From positions 1 through 64,000 of the forward strand of contig DDPE01000036.1 in assembly GCA_002342035.1 (NCBI GenBank): a stretch of DNA of 64,000 bases, in the 5' to 3' direction. Below the pieces are notes generated by a model, which was not told where the DNA came from, ran no database searches, and saw only the letters and a program-made list of their open reading frames with translations. Below are positions 43,370 to 52,319 of this stretch, in pieces. Source of the stretch: Asticcacaulis sp. UBA2476 (GTDB lineage Bacteria > Pseudomonadota > Alphaproteobacteria > Caulobacterales > Caulobacteraceae). The stretch's first letter is position 1. The number at the start of each line of letters is the position of its first letter. Both the position numbers and the translations under genes were made by a program.

Positions 43370-46300
43370 TTAAATGTCTTCGTAATATAAAACGCCCGCC
43401 ATCGATTTCAAGGCCCCGCGCAGATGGCCATCAAGCCGGTAACGATCCGGCAATTTGATTTCGACTTCCCGGTCAGAGCCCAGTTCCGTCAGAAGGCTGA
43501 TTTCCCCTCCGGATTGCGCCTTAGATTTATCCAGAAACTCTTTAAGAGTAACAATATCCAACCCTCGCGACGAGACATGTAACCGCAGGCCGATATCATC
43601 CATTTTAAGCGTGTCAGCCATGAGCGCTGCTTCATCTCCGAACATGCGCATTTCGCCTTCACGTCCGCCTTTACATCGAACCTTCACAACTATTGATTTC
43701 CCAGGGTCAAGCACTTCGCGGCAACGTCGCAGGGCTTCAGGCTGAAACATCACCTCATACTCCCCGGTCGGGTCAGACAAGGTCACAAAGGCAAATTTTT
43801 CACCCGATTGCGCCGAGGCACGCTCCTGGCGGCGGCGAACAACCCCCGCCATCCGAAAGGCTTCTTGCCCCTCAGATGCCAGCCCGACGGCTTCAGCATA
43901 AAGCGTGACGCTCCGACGTTTGAAAACATCCAGCATATCGCCCAAAGGATGCCCAGACAGATAAAACCCAACCGCCGCCAATTCATCATCCAGACTGTCC
44001 GGGCCGGAATTACTCGCTACTTTTGGCAAACGTGGACGCGCCGCCTCTGTGGCCCCAAACAAAGTAACCTGAGAAGATGCCCGTTCCGCCGCAACACTTT
44101 GGGCATAAGCCATCAAAATATCCGCGGCATGCACGATCTGGGTACGGTTAGGGTGGATTGAATCAAAGGCGCCCGCTTTCGCGAGATTTTCAATCGCACG
44201 TTTGTTGACGGCTTTCGGATCGATGCGTTCAAGAAAATCGAACAAATCTTTGAACTTGCCACCCTCTTGACGCACCTGAACCACGGTCTGCATAGCTTCA
44301 AAGCCAACATTTCGGATGGCTCCCAACGCGTACAACACTTCGCCATTTTCGACATCGAAATCTGCCATAGATCGATTAATATCCGGCGGGCAAATCTTCA
44401 CGCCGAAACGACGCGCATCTTGATAAAATACGGCCAGCTTATCGGTGTTGGCGATATCAAGGCTAAGCGTTGCCGCAAAAAACTCGACCGGATGATTGGC
44501 CTTTAGATAACCGGTCTGATACGAAATAAAGGCATAGGCGGCCGCGTGCGATTTGTTAAAGCCGTAGCCCGCAAATTTGTTCACAAGTTCAAAAATTGAG
44601 TCCGACTGCCTTGGGTCAACACCCTTTTCACTCGCACCAGAAATAAATCTTGCTTTTTGCAAGTCCATTTCTTCTTTTTTCTTCTTACCCATAGCCCGGC
44701 GCAAAAGATCGGCTTCGCCAAGACTGTAACCTGACAGGATCTGGGCGATCTGCATCACCTGTTCCTGATAGATGATAACCCCGTAAGTTTCTTTCAGTAC
44801 CGGCTCAAGACTTGGGTGCAGCATGTCGATGTCTGCACGACCGAACTTACGATCAACATAGGTATCGATATTGTCCATTGGTCCAGGCCGATAGAGCGAT
44901 ATCAAGGCCGTGATTTCTTCAATCGAACCGCAGCGCATCTTGCGCAGAGTGTCGCGCATGCCCTGACTTTCGAGCTGGAACACGCCGATAGACTGGCCTG
45001 ACGCCAGAAGTTCATAAGTCGGGCCATCATCCAATGGCAGAGTTGAGAAATTAATTTCCACGCCCCGTTTGCGCAAATACTTCATCGCGCGATCAAGCAC
45101 GGTCAGGGTTTTCAGCCCCAAAAAGTCGAACTTAACAAGACCAGCACTTTCCACCCATTTCATATTGAACTGGGTCGCCGGAATATCTGAACGCGGATCT
45201 CGATAAAGCGGCACTAATTCCGTTAAAGGGCGATCACCAATAACGATCCCGGCCGCGTGGGTAGATGCGTTACGGTACAATCCTTCAAGTCTTAGGGCTG
45301 TATCCAACAGCTTTCTGACCGGTTCTTCGTCCTTGGCGGCCTGCCGCAACCTAGGTTCAACATCTAGCGCCTGCGCCAACGTCACAGGGTTGGCCGGGTT
45401 AGCGGGGATCATCTTAGCAAGACGATCAACCTGCCCTAATGGCAACTGCATGACCCGCCCAACGTCACGCAAAACAGCTCGTGCCTGCAACGTACCGAAA
45501 GTAATGATCTGCGCCACACGATCACGACCGTACTTATTCTGAACATAGGTGATGACTTCTTCGCGTCGCTCCTGACAAAAATCGATATCGAAATCGGGCA
45601 TTGAAACGCGTTCAGGATTAAGGAAGCGCTCAAAAAGCAATCCAAACCGCAGAGGATCAAGATCGGTAATGGTCAGTGCCCAAGCCACAAGCGAACCAGC
45701 CCCCGACCCCCGGCCCGGCCCGACCGGCACGCCGTGCGTCTTGCCCCACTTAATAAAGTCCGAAACGATAAGGAAATATCCAGGGAAACCCATATTCTGG
45801 ATAACGCCAATCTCACGCTCCAAACGATCCCAGTAGTCCTGCTCAGGGTAAGCTGGCTTAACTTCCTGAAGGCGCATTTTAAGCCCTTCCCGTGCCTGAA
45901 ACGCTAGTTCCTCAGCCTCATTGCGACCATCACCTGTGTCAAATCTTGGCAGGATAGGATCACGTTTAGCCACCAGAAATGCGCATCTCTTGGCAATCTC
46001 AAGCGTGTTATCACAAGCTTCTGGCAGGTCTTTAAACACCTCACGCATTTCACTTGCGGGACGCAACCAATGATCTTTTGTTACCTTACGCCTGTCAGAT
46101 ACCCCCATGAAGGTGCTATCAGAGATGCACAATAAGGCTTCGTGAGCCTTGTAAAGATCTGCGCTCCCAAAATAGGCATCATTAGTCGCCGCCAACGGAA
46201 TATCGTGGCCATAGGCGTATTCAACCAGCCCTGCCTCAGCCATGCCGCGTTCAACACCGCCCATACCATAACCAGTATCATGCCGCTGAAGCTCAATATA

Positions 46301-46813
46301 AAATCGGTCACCGAAAATCTCATGCATAGCTTTAAGAGCAACACATGCTTCATCGGGTTTATTTTGCTTAAATAATGGATCGACAGGGCCATCAGGGCCG
46401 CCCGATAAAAGTATAAGTCCTTGGTTATGGGCCGCAATTTGATTCCATGTGACATGAGGCTCTTCGATGCCATCTGACTCGACATAGGCAATCGAAGATA
46501 AATGACACAGATTGAGATAACCCTGCTCATCCTGAGCCAGCAGAACAACCGTAGGAATACGCGCCCACTTCTCGGTCAAACCGCCGCCAATACCTTTGAC
46601 CGGTAAAGCGCAACCAACAATTGGCTGCACCCCGACGTCCTTACAGGTTTGGGAAAATTCTAGCGCACCGTACAGATTACAGCGATCGGCAATCGCAATC
46701 GCCGGCATCGAAAGATTTTGCGCCAACTTACCCATGTCATAGGCCTTAATGGCTCCTTCAAGCAGGGAGTAGGCCGAACGAACCCTCAGATGAACAAATC
46801 CGGTCTCGCTCAT
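43370..46813 (-). CDS. dnaE: DNA polymerase III alpha subunit
   Basis: Catalytic subunit of the replicative polymerase. The 1147-residue protein has an N-terminal PHP domain (FVHLRVRSAYSLLEGAIK onward to ~210), the palm with catalytic PDFDID (Asp407, Asp409, and later partner residues), fingers with YRPGPMDNIDTYVDR and SHAAAYAFISYQTGYLK, a helix-hairpin-helix region and an OB domain (about 960-1060), and a short tau-binding end. It is the essential DnaE1 type; no imuA/imuB genes flank it, which argues against the error-prone DnaE2. GGAG lies 7 bases before the ATG. A 29-codon SidA-like gene ends 42 bases upstream with no terminator between. Confidence 0.96.
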   Translation of the reverse strand: MSETGFVHLRVRSAYSLLEGAIKAYDMGKLAQNLSMPAIAIADRCNLYGALEFSQTCKDVGVQPIVGCALPVKGIGGGLTEKWARIPTVVLLAQDEQGYLNLCHLSSIAYVESDGIEEPHVTWNQIAAHNQGLILLSGGPDGPVDPLFKQNKPDEACVALKAMHEIFGDRFYIELQRHDTGYGMGGVERGMAEAGLVEYAYGHDIPLAATNDAYFGSADLYKAHEALLCISDSTFMGVSDRRKVTKDHWLRPASEMREVFKDLPEACDNTLEIAKRCAFLVAKRDPILPRFDTGDGRNEAEELAFQAREGLKMRLQEVKPAYPEQDYWDRLEREIGVIQNMGFPGYFLIVSDFIKWGKTHGVPVGPGRGSGAGSLVAWALTITDLDPLRFGLLFERFLNPERVSMPDFDIDFCQERREEVITYVQNKYGRDRVAQIITFGTLQARAVLRDVGRVMQLPLGQVDRLAKMIPANPANPVTLAQALDVEPRLRQAAKDEEPVRKLLDTALRLEGLYRNASTHAAGIVIGDRPLTELVPLYRDPRSDIPATQFNMKWVESAGLVKFDFLGLKTLTVLDRAMKYLRKRGVEINFSTLPLDDGPTYELLASGQSIGVFQLESQGMRDTLRKMRCGSIEEITALISLYRPGPMDNIDTYVDRKFGRADIDMLHPSLEPVLKETYGVIIYQEQVMQIAQILSGYSLGEADLLRRAMGKKKKEEMDLQKARFISGASEKGVDPRQSDSIFELVNKFAGYGFNKSHAAAYAFISYQTGYLKANHPVEFFAATLSLDIANTDKLAVFYQDARRFGVKICPPDINRSMADFDVENGEVLYALGAIRNVGFEAMQTVVQVRQEGGKFKDLFDFLERIDPKAVNKRAIENLAKAGAFDSIHPNRTQIVHAADILMAYAQSVAAERASSQVTLFGATEAARPRLPKVASNSGPDSLDDELAAVGFYLSGHPLGDMLDVFKRRSVTLYAEAVGLASEGQEAFRMAGVVRRRQERASAQSGEKFAFVTLSDPTGEYEVMFQPEALRRCREVLDPGKSIVVKVRCKGGREGEMRMFGDEAALMADTLKMDDIGLRLHVSSRGLDIVTLKEFLDKSKAQSGGEISLLTELGSDREVEIKLPDRYRLDGHLRGALKSMAGVLYYEDI

Positions 46814-46855
46814 ATTCGTCTCCGCCAGAGGTTGCTTAAGGTGAGATTACCCGAT

Positions 46856-46945
46856 TCACCCTACCAGCATAGACAATTGGCAAACAACCCACACAAAGCC
46901 AGCGACTGATGCAAAGGACAGCAAATTATGTAATGTCGAAACCAT
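46856..46945 (-). CDS. sidA: SidA-like SOS-induced cell-division inhibitor, 29 residues
   Basis: A 29-residue protein starting MVSTLHNLLSFASVAGF and ending CQLSMLVG, almost entirely one membrane helix (about residues 8-28) with a central Trp19. GGAG lies 7 bases before the ATG. The promoter upstream (TTGCAC, 17 bases, TATAGA) encloses a near-match to the alphaproteobacterial LexA site. In Caulobacter crescentus SidA is a 29-residue, LexA-controlled inner-membrane peptide that blocks division through FtsW and FtsN. Length, topology and control all match here; I also recall the Caulobacter gene as being close to dnaE. The assignment is by these features and not by alignment. A longer overlapping frame (46861-47043) in another register looks spurious. 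Confidence 0.62.
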   Translation of the reverse strand: MVSTLHNLLSFASVAGFVWVVCQLSMLVG

Positions 46946-46974
46946 TTTCGCACTCCGTTAAATTCTTGCTTTGT

Positions 46975-47003
46975 TCTATATTCTCCATTTGTTCCAAGTG
47001 CAA
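46975..47003 (-). promoter_or_regulatory. Putative SOS promoter of the SidA-like gene
   Basis: On the minus strand TTGCAC (47003-46998) and TATAGA (46980-46975) are 17 bases apart, 29 bases before the start codon at 46945. The spacer contains GAAC-N7-GAAT (46994-46980), one mismatch from the direct-repeat LexA box GTTC-N7-GTTC of alphaproteobacteria read on the other strand. A second full GTTC lies at 46973-46976. Confidence 0.5.
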
Positions 47004-47061
47004 ATAAATTATGCACATAACAAGAACAAAAATAACAATTCACTGATTTTAATAGATTAAA

Positions 47062-47766
47062 TTAAACGGCGCCCGTGGACAACTCCGTGAGCTTTCCGTT
47101 CTGAATAGTCACAACCCGGTCCATATGTCTGGCAAGTTCCAGATTGTGGGTCGCAATCAGTGCTGCGACCTGCTGGTGACGAACTGTTTGCTTCAGCGCC
47201 TCAAAGACTTGCTTGGAGGTATCCGGATCAAGGTTACCTGTGGGTTCATCGGCCAATAGCAATCTGGGACTGTTGACCAAAGCCCGCGCAATCGCCACCC
47301 GCTGCTGCTCACCACCGGAGAGTTGTGCGGGTTGATGGTTCAGGCGCTCGCCCAATCCTACCTGCTCAAGTAAAGCCTTGGCGCGCGCCTCAGCCTCACG
47401 CACGGAACATCCCAAAACTCTCTGAGGCAGCGCCACATTACCCAAAGCCGTAAACTCAGGTAGCAGATGGTGGAACTGGTACACAAAGCCGATTTTAGTC
47501 AGCCGCGCCCGCGTGCGCAGCTTATCATTGGCACGCGTAAGGTCTTCACCATCAATGATTAATTGCGCTTCTTCGGAGGTTTCCAGCAAGCCGACGCAAT
47601 GCAGCAGCGAAGATTTCCCTGAACCGGATGGCCCAACAAGGCCCACGACTTCACCGGCATAGAGATCAAGATCGACACCTTTGAGCACTTCAAGTTGTGC
47701 GCCCTCGGCAACATTATAAGTGCGGTTCAGGCCCCGCAGCGACATGACAACAGTTTTATTACTCAT
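47062..47766 (-). CDS. lolD: Lipoprotein-releasing ABC transporter ATPase LolD
   Basis: ATPase that drives release of outer-membrane lipoproteins from the inner membrane. The 234-residue protein has Walker A GPSGSGKSS at 45-53, the Q-loop FVYQFHHLLPEFTAL with the LolD-typical motif, signature LSGGEQQR, Walker B LLLADEPTGNLD and the switch His in ATHNLELA. It overlaps the permease gene lolC by 8 bases, so the two are co-translated. It is the last gene before the SOS promoter region. Confidence 0.95.
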   Translation of the reverse strand: MSNKTVVMSLRGLNRTYNVAEGAQLEVLKGVDLDLYAGEVVGLVGPSGSGKSSLLHCVGLLETSEEAQLIIDGEDLTRANDKLRTRARLTKIGFVYQFHHLLPEFTALGNVALPQRVLGCSVREAEARAKALLEQVGLGERLNHQPAQLSGGEQQRVAIARALVNSPRLLLADEPTGNLDPDTSKQVFEALKQTVRHQQVAALIATHNLELARHMDRVVTIQNGKLTELSTGAV

Positions 47767-49054
47767 AACGCAGCGCCTCTACAGGCTCTAAACGGGCTGC
47801 CCGTATCGCTGGCGGCAAGGTCGACAAACATGCTGCCAACAAAGACCAGAACACAACAAACGCCACTTCGGTAGGCTCAATTTTGGCCGGAATATATGAC
47901 AGGTAATAGACGTCCGGGTTGAAGACTTTGGTTTGAGTTACGAACTCAACAAACTGCTGTATGGGACGGATAAAGATACAGAAAATGACGCCCAGCATAA
48001 CACCCGCTATGGTCCCGCCCGCGCCCAGAGTGGCACCTGACAAGAAGAATATTTTCATAATCGAAGACCTGTCGGCGCCAAAGGTGCGTAAGATCGCTAT
48101 GTCTTTGCCCTTGTTTTTGACCAGCATGACAAGGCCGGAAATAATGTTCATAGCGGCAATTGCAACGATCAGACTTAGGATCAAGCGCATGACGTTACGC
48201 TCGACCTGAAGCGCCCCCCACAATGACGCATTGCGCTCCGTCCAGTCCTGAACGATCCCGCCCTGCCCCGCAGCACCAACAATCTGAGGGCGTATGGACT
48301 GGATCTGATATGGGTCTGTGACTTTGAGTTCAAGCGCGTCCCACTCCCCTTCTCTGTCGAAGAAAAGCTGGGCCTGTTCGATCGGCATATAGACAAAGGA
48401 CGCATCAAGCTCGCTGACACCTACCTTGAAAACGCCTGCGACCGTATAAGTTTTACGGCGAGGAATGGCGCCAAACGCCGTGGATGTCCCCGGCGTTAAA
48501 AGCGAAAGCTCATCTCCCGGTCCGACGCCCATATCGCGCGCCATGCCGTCACCGATCAGGATATTGTCACCGCCATAGTCGCCAACACCGAAATCCTTGA
48601 TGGAACCTTCGGTGATATTTTCCACAACAATGGGCGTCTCTTTTAGGGTTTTCGCATCGACCCCGCGGATATAGGCCAGACCGGCCACGCCCTGAACATT
48701 CTGAGCCATGCCCGGAGACTGCACGAACGGCGAGACCTGCGTCACACCCGGTACGGCTTCAAGACGCTTAACCATATCATCGCGATGACCAAAATCGTTA
48801 ATCGCCATGCCGCCGACATAGGCGTGACCGTTGAAGGCCAGCAACCGCGACATCATTTCATCGCGAAAGCCATTCATGACGGCCATGACGATGATCAGAA
48901 CCGCCACCGACAGCATAACGCCTACAAAGCTGATGATCGAAATCAGCGCCACCCCGCCATCTTTGCGTTTAGCCCGCAGATAACGAAACGCCAGATCCAG
49001 TTCCCAGAGGGAAAAGCCCAGGGTTTTCTTCGGCTTTGGCAGCACTTCTGACAT
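47759..49054 (-). CDS. lolC: Lipoprotein-releasing ABC transporter permease (LolC/LolE family)
   Basis: Inner-membrane permease of the Lol system. The 431-residue protein has helix 1 at about residues 36-62 (ISIISFVGVMLSVAVLIIVMAV), a large periplasmic domain (about 63-290) that binds lipoproteins, and three more helices after RLILSLIVAIAAMNIISGLVML. FAFRYLRAKR-like basic start and the MNGFRDEM segment are family features. Many alphaproteobacteria have one permease acting as a homodimer (LolF type) rather than LolC plus LolE; only one is seen here. It begins 5 bases after proS. Confidence 0.92.
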   Translation of the reverse strand: MSEVLPKPKKTLGFSLWELDLAFRYLRAKRKDGGVALISIISFVGVMLSVAVLIIVMAVMNGFRDEMMSRLLAFNGHAYVGGMAINDFGHRDDMVKRLEAVPGVTQVSPFVQSPGMAQNVQGVAGLAYIRGVDAKTLKETPIVVENITEGSIKDFGVGDYGGDNILIGDGMARDMGVGPGDELSLLTPGTSTAFGAIPRRKTYTVAGVFKVGVSELDASFVYMPIEQAQLFFDREGEWDALELKVTDPYQIQSIRPQIVGAAGQGGIVQDWTERNASLWGALQVERNVMRLILSLIVAIAAMNIISGLVMLVKNKGKDIAILRTFGADRSSIMKIFFLSGATLGAGGTIAGVMLGVIFCIFIRPIQQFVEFVTQTKVFNPDVYYLSYIPAKIEPTEVAFVVFWSLLAACLSTLPPAIRAARLEPVEALRYE

Positions 49055-49059
49055 ATCGG

Positions 49060-50376
49060 TTAAGCCTTTGTCAGTTGATCAAGGACGGCATCAAATTCTG
49101 CGGTGTGGCGCTCGCCCGTCTTGCGGTGCTTGATTTCGACCTTACCCTCAGCCAGTCCTTTGGGCCCAATGATCAGTTGCCAAGGAATACCGATCAGATC
49201 CATCGACGCGAATTTCGCACCGGGACGGTCGTCGGTATCGTCATAAAGTACCGACTTACCTGCCGCCTCCAAAGCCGCATATGCCTTTTCACAGGCGGTA
49301 TCGCAGGCAGCATCGCCTGCCCGCAAATTGATTAGAGCGACATCGAAAGGTGCTACACTTTCAGGCCAGATGATACCGGCATCATCATGGCTGGCCTCGA
49401 TAATACCGCCGATCAGACGCGACACACCAACGCCGTAAGAGCCCATATGGACATGGGTTTGCGTCCCATCAGGGCCATTGACGGCGGCATTCATCGGCTC
49501 AGAATATTTCTTGCCAAAGTTGAAGATGTGGCCGACTTCGATTCCGCGCGCAGACAGTTGTTTGTCCGCCTGCACGGCACTGAAAGCACTCTCATCGTGC
49601 ATTTCTTCGGTAGCGGCATAAAGGGCTGTGCGCTCATCGACGATAGCTTGCAGGTCATCCCAATCAACATTGTCGCCGGGGGCAGGCATATCGACCAGAT
49701 CCTTATGGCAGAAGACGGCACTTTCGCCGGTATCCGCCAGAATGATGAACTCGTGGCTCAAGTCGCCGCCGATCGGGCCGGTATCAGCACGCATCGGCAC
49801 GGCCTTGAGGCCCAGACGCGAGAAGGTGTTGAGATAGGCCACAAACATGCGGTTATAGGCCTTACGCGCCGCCGCTTCGTCGATATCAAAGCTATAGGCA
49901 TCCTTCATCAGGAATTCACGGCCGCGCATCACCCCAAAACGAGGGCGCTGCTCATCGCGGAATTTCCACTGAATGTGATAAAGATTTAGCGGCAGACTTT
50001 TATACGATCTGACATAGGCGCGGAAAATTTCCGTGATCATTTCCTCATTGGTCGGCCCGTAGAGCAGTTCACGCTCATGGCGATCCTTAATGCGCAGCAT
50101 TTCCTGACCGTAATCTTCATACCGGCCGGATTCACGCCAAAGATCCGCCAGTTGCAGAGTCGGCATCAGAACCTCAATGGCACCGGCCTTTTGCATTTCC
50201 TCATGGACGATCTTTTCGATCTTTTTCAAGACCCTAAGCCCCAGCGGCAGCCAGGCATAGATGCCGGCGGCTTCCTGACGGATCATGCCGGTGCGCAACA
50301 TCAGGCGGTGTGAAACGATCTGAGCTTCGGAAGGATTTTCTTTGAGGATGGGCAGGAAATAGCGCGACAGGCGCAT
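49060..50376 (-). CDS. proS: Proline-tRNA ligase, short alphaproteobacterial type
   Basis: Charges tRNA-Pro in the cytoplasm. At 438 residues it lacks the internal INS editing domain of the E. coli enzyme, as is normal for alphaproteobacterial ProRS. Class II motifs are visible: motif 1 in GIYAWLPLGLRVLKKIEKIVHEEM, motif 2 in QWKFRDEQRPRFGVMRGREF, motif 3 in GSYGVGVSRLIGGIIE. The C-terminal anticodon-binding domain follows from about residue 340. It heads the proS-lolC-lolD group. Confidence 0.96.
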   Translation of the reverse strand: MRLSRYFLPILKENPSEAQIVSHRLMLRTGMIRQEAAGIYAWLPLGLRVLKKIEKIVHEEMQKAGAIEVLMPTLQLADLWRESGRYEDYGQEMLRIKDRHERELLYGPTNEEMITEIFRAYVRSYKSLPLNLYHIQWKFRDEQRPRFGVMRGREFLMKDAYSFDIDEAAARKAYNRMFVAYLNTFSRLGLKAVPMRADTGPIGGDLSHEFIILADTGESAVFCHKDLVDMPAPGDNVDWDDLQAIVDERTALYAATEEMHDESAFSAVQADKQLSARGIEVGHIFNFGKKYSEPMNAAVNGPDGTQTHVHMGSYGVGVSRLIGGIIEASHDDAGIIWPESVAPFDVALINLRAGDAACDTACEKAYAALEAAGKSVLYDDTDDRPGAKFASMDLIGIPWQLIIGPKGLAEGKVEIKHRKTGERHTAEFDAVLDQLTKA

Positions 50377-50457
50377 GAGCAGTATCCGTTAAGTCTGGTT
50401 TTGATTGTGCGTGACAATTAGCGGGGTTCGCAGGCGAAAATCAACGCCTTAACGTGG

Positions 50458-50712
50458 TCAGCCCGGAAATTCCGGCAAGGGGATCAGGCCGAACTGGATG
50501 ATGATCATAACCAGCACCCAAATCCCCGCAGCGATATAGGTTGTGGTCAGCAACTTTTTCTTGAGATTAGGCTTTACCGGCGCGCCGGGGTCACCGCCAT
50601 CGGTCGTCTCAATCCCGGCCTCATGGTGACTCTGGCTGCCCAGCGGCAAGACAACAAAAAAGGCCGTCCACCAGATGATGATAAAAATCGCCGTGATCGT
50701 TAAGGGGCCCAT
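50458..50712 (-). CDS. DUF1467 family membrane protein
   Basis: An 84-residue protein with two membrane helices (about 6-24 and 55-77) and a polar loop rich in Gly, Asp and Pro between them. The ITAIFIIIWWTAFFVVLPLG start is characteristic of DUF1467, a family found in alphaproteobacteria and often next to proS, as here. Function unknown. It lies 13 bases after argC on the same strand. Confidence 0.85.
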   Translation of the reverse strand: MGPLTITAIFIIIWWTAFFVVLPLGSQSHHEAGIETTDGGDPGAPVKPNLKKKLLTTTYIAAGIWVLVMIIIQFGLIPLPEFPG

Positions 50713-50725
50713 AAGGGTGCTTTCT

Positions 50726-51664
50726 TTAAATCAGGCCTAATGTTTCGTCGAGATTCAAGGCCAAATTAAGGTTCTGAACCGCAGCGCCTGACGCGCCCTT
50801 GCCGAGATTATCCAGAACGGCCACCAGGCGCGCCTGCTGACCGTCTTCGTCACCAAAGACATGGATAAGCAGGTTATTCGTGTCTTTGAGTAATTCAGCA
50901 TCCAGCGCCTTGGTGGCATTCGACTCCTCAAGCGATGCTACCTTAACGAAGGTCTCACCCGCATAATGCGTGGCAAAAATCTCATGCAGCCGTGACAACT
51001 CAGGCTCGTCCGGCAGCGCCCACAATTGTAGCGGGATTTCCACGATCATGCCCTGTGCAAAGCGGCCAACAGCAGGGGTAAATACCGGCGGTGACTCCAG
51101 CCCCGAAAATACGGTCATTTCCGGCAGATGCTTGTGATTAAGGCCGGTCGCGTAAATGCGGTAATTATCGCTCGTGCCGCCGTCTTCAAATTCCGCGATC
51201 ATCGACTTACCGCCGCCGGAATAGCCTGAAACCGCATTGACCGTCGATGGCCAGAACGGCGGGATAACGCCCGCATCGACCAGCGGCCGCATGAGCGCGA
51301 TAAAGCCCGTTGCATAACAACCGGGGTTGGAAATGCGCTTAGACGCCCGGATTTCATCACGCTGCCCCGGTGCCATTTCGGCAAAGCCGTACGCCCAGTC
51401 TTCATGAACGCGGTGCGCGGTCGAAGCATCGATGATTTTCACATCCGGATTTTCAACCAGGCTCACTGCTTCACGCGCAGCCTCGTCCGGCAGGCAAAGG
51501 ATCACGGCATCCGCCGCATTGATGGCCTCTTTACGGGCCGCCGCATCCTTGCGCACAGCCTCATCCAGCCGGATCAGCTCTATTTCCGGACGCAGTTCAA
51601 GACGCTTACGGATCAGAAGCCCCGTCGTGCCGACATCGCCGTCAATGAAAACCTTATGGGACAT
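50726..51664 (-). CDS. argC: N-acetyl-gamma-glutamyl-phosphate reductase, type 2
   Basis: NADPH-dependent reductase of arginine synthesis, converting N-acetylglutamyl phosphate to the semialdehyde. The 312-residue length and DGDVGTTGLLIRKRL nucleotide-binding start identify the shorter type 2 form. The catalytic Cys116 is in ISNPGCYATG, and the TVNAVSGYSGGGKSMI and GLNHKHLPEM segments follow. It is downstream of rplM-rpsI, with a strong terminator in between, so it probably has its own promoter. No other arg gene is near. Confidence 0.94.
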   Translation of the reverse strand: MSHKVFIDGDVGTTGLLIRKRLELRPEIELIRLDEAVRKDAAARKEAINAADAVILCLPDEAAREAVSLVENPDVKIIDASTAHRVHEDWAYGFAEMAPGQRDEIRASKRISNPGCYATGFIALMRPLVDAGVIPPFWPSTVNAVSGYSGGGKSMIAEFEDGGTSDNYRIYATGLNHKHLPEMTVFSGLESPPVFTPAVGRFAQGMIVEIPLQLWALPDEPELSRLHEIFATHYAGETFVKVASLEESNATKALDAELLKDTNNLLIHVFGDEDGQQARLVAVLDNLGKGASGAAVQNLNLALNLDETLGLI

Positions 51665-51750
51665 GGGGCAAACTCCTCAACCGTAGTACAGCGCTTCTCG
51701 CGGTTTCTTTACCCGTGAAGCCGCCATCTAAAAAGCGAAAAACACTTACC

Positions 51751-51787
51751 AAAAAAAGAAAACCCCTGGGGCGGCCCCAAGGGTTTT
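51751..51787 (-). terminator. Rho-independent terminator of rplM-rpsI
   Basis: AAAACCCCTGGGG (51759-51771) pairs with CCCCAAGGGTTTT (51775-51787), one mismatch in 13 bases, loop of three. On the minus strand it is followed by a run of T (complement of 51751-51757). This is the strongest terminator on the minus strand here, 54 bases past the rpsI stop. Confidence 0.9.
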
Positions 51788-51807
51788 CTCCATATCCAAA
51801 GGGGGCA

Positions 51808-51834
51808 CATGGGGGAAAGATTGTTTCCCCCATG
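51808..51834 (-). other. Perfect 11-bp hairpin just past rpsI
   Basis: CATGGGGGAAA (51808-51818) pairs perfectly with TTTCCCCCATG (51824-51834) around a 5-base loop, 6 bases after the rpsI stop and before the terminator. No U-tract follows, so it may protect the 3' end or act as an RNA processing site. Confidence 0.6.
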
Positions 51835-51840
51835 ATCTCC

Positions 51841-52317
51841 TTAACGCTTCGAGAACTGGAAGGAACGACGGGCTTTCGCGCGGCCGTACTTCTTACGCTC
51901 AACAACGCGCGAGTCGCGGGTCAGGAAGCCAGCTGCCTTAAGCGTCGGACGCAGAGCTGGCTCAAAATAGGTCAGAGCTTTCGACAGGCCGTGACGGATG
52001 GCACCGGCTTGCCCGGACAGGCCAGAGCCTTGAACCGTGACAAACACGTCGAACTGGGTCGCGCGCTCGGTCAGGTTCAGCGGCTGAGCAATCATCATGC
52101 GCAGAACCGGACGTGCAAAATACACTTCCTGTTCGCGACCATTGATGACCCACTTGCCGGAACCGGGCTTGATCCAGACGCGGGCGATAGCGTTCTTACG
52201 CTTGCCGGTAGCATAGGCGCGACCGAACTTATCCAGTTGCTGAACGCGCTCTACAGGAGCTTCGACAGGGTTGGACGACAGGGAAGCCAAAGCTTCCAAA
52301 CCTTGAGTTTCGGACAT
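51841..52317 (-). CDS. rpsI: 30S ribosomal protein S9
   Basis: Small-subunit protein whose C-terminal tail reaches the P site. The 158-residue protein has an N-terminal extension (about 30 residues), then YATGKRKNAIARVWIKPGSGKW, GQAGAIRHGLSKAL and the conserved end KYGRAKARRSFQFSKR. The stop of rplM and its start are 2 bases apart, the universal rplM-rpsI pair. Two hairpins follow. Confidence 0.97.
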   Translation of the reverse strand: MSETQGLEALASLSSNPVEAPVERVQQLDKFGRAYATGKRKNAIARVWIKPGSGKWVINGREQEVYFARPVLRMMIAQPLNLTERATQFDVFVTVQGSGLSGQAGAIRHGLSKALTYFEPALRPTLKAAGFLTRDSRVVERKKYGRAKARRSFQFSKR

Positions 52318-52319
52318 TC

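Noticed and set aside
46861..47043. 60-residue minus-strand frame over the SidA-like gene
   Set aside because: It is Cys-rich and odd in composition, and its start would lie upstream of the predicted promoter; the 29-residue frame in another register has a better start site.
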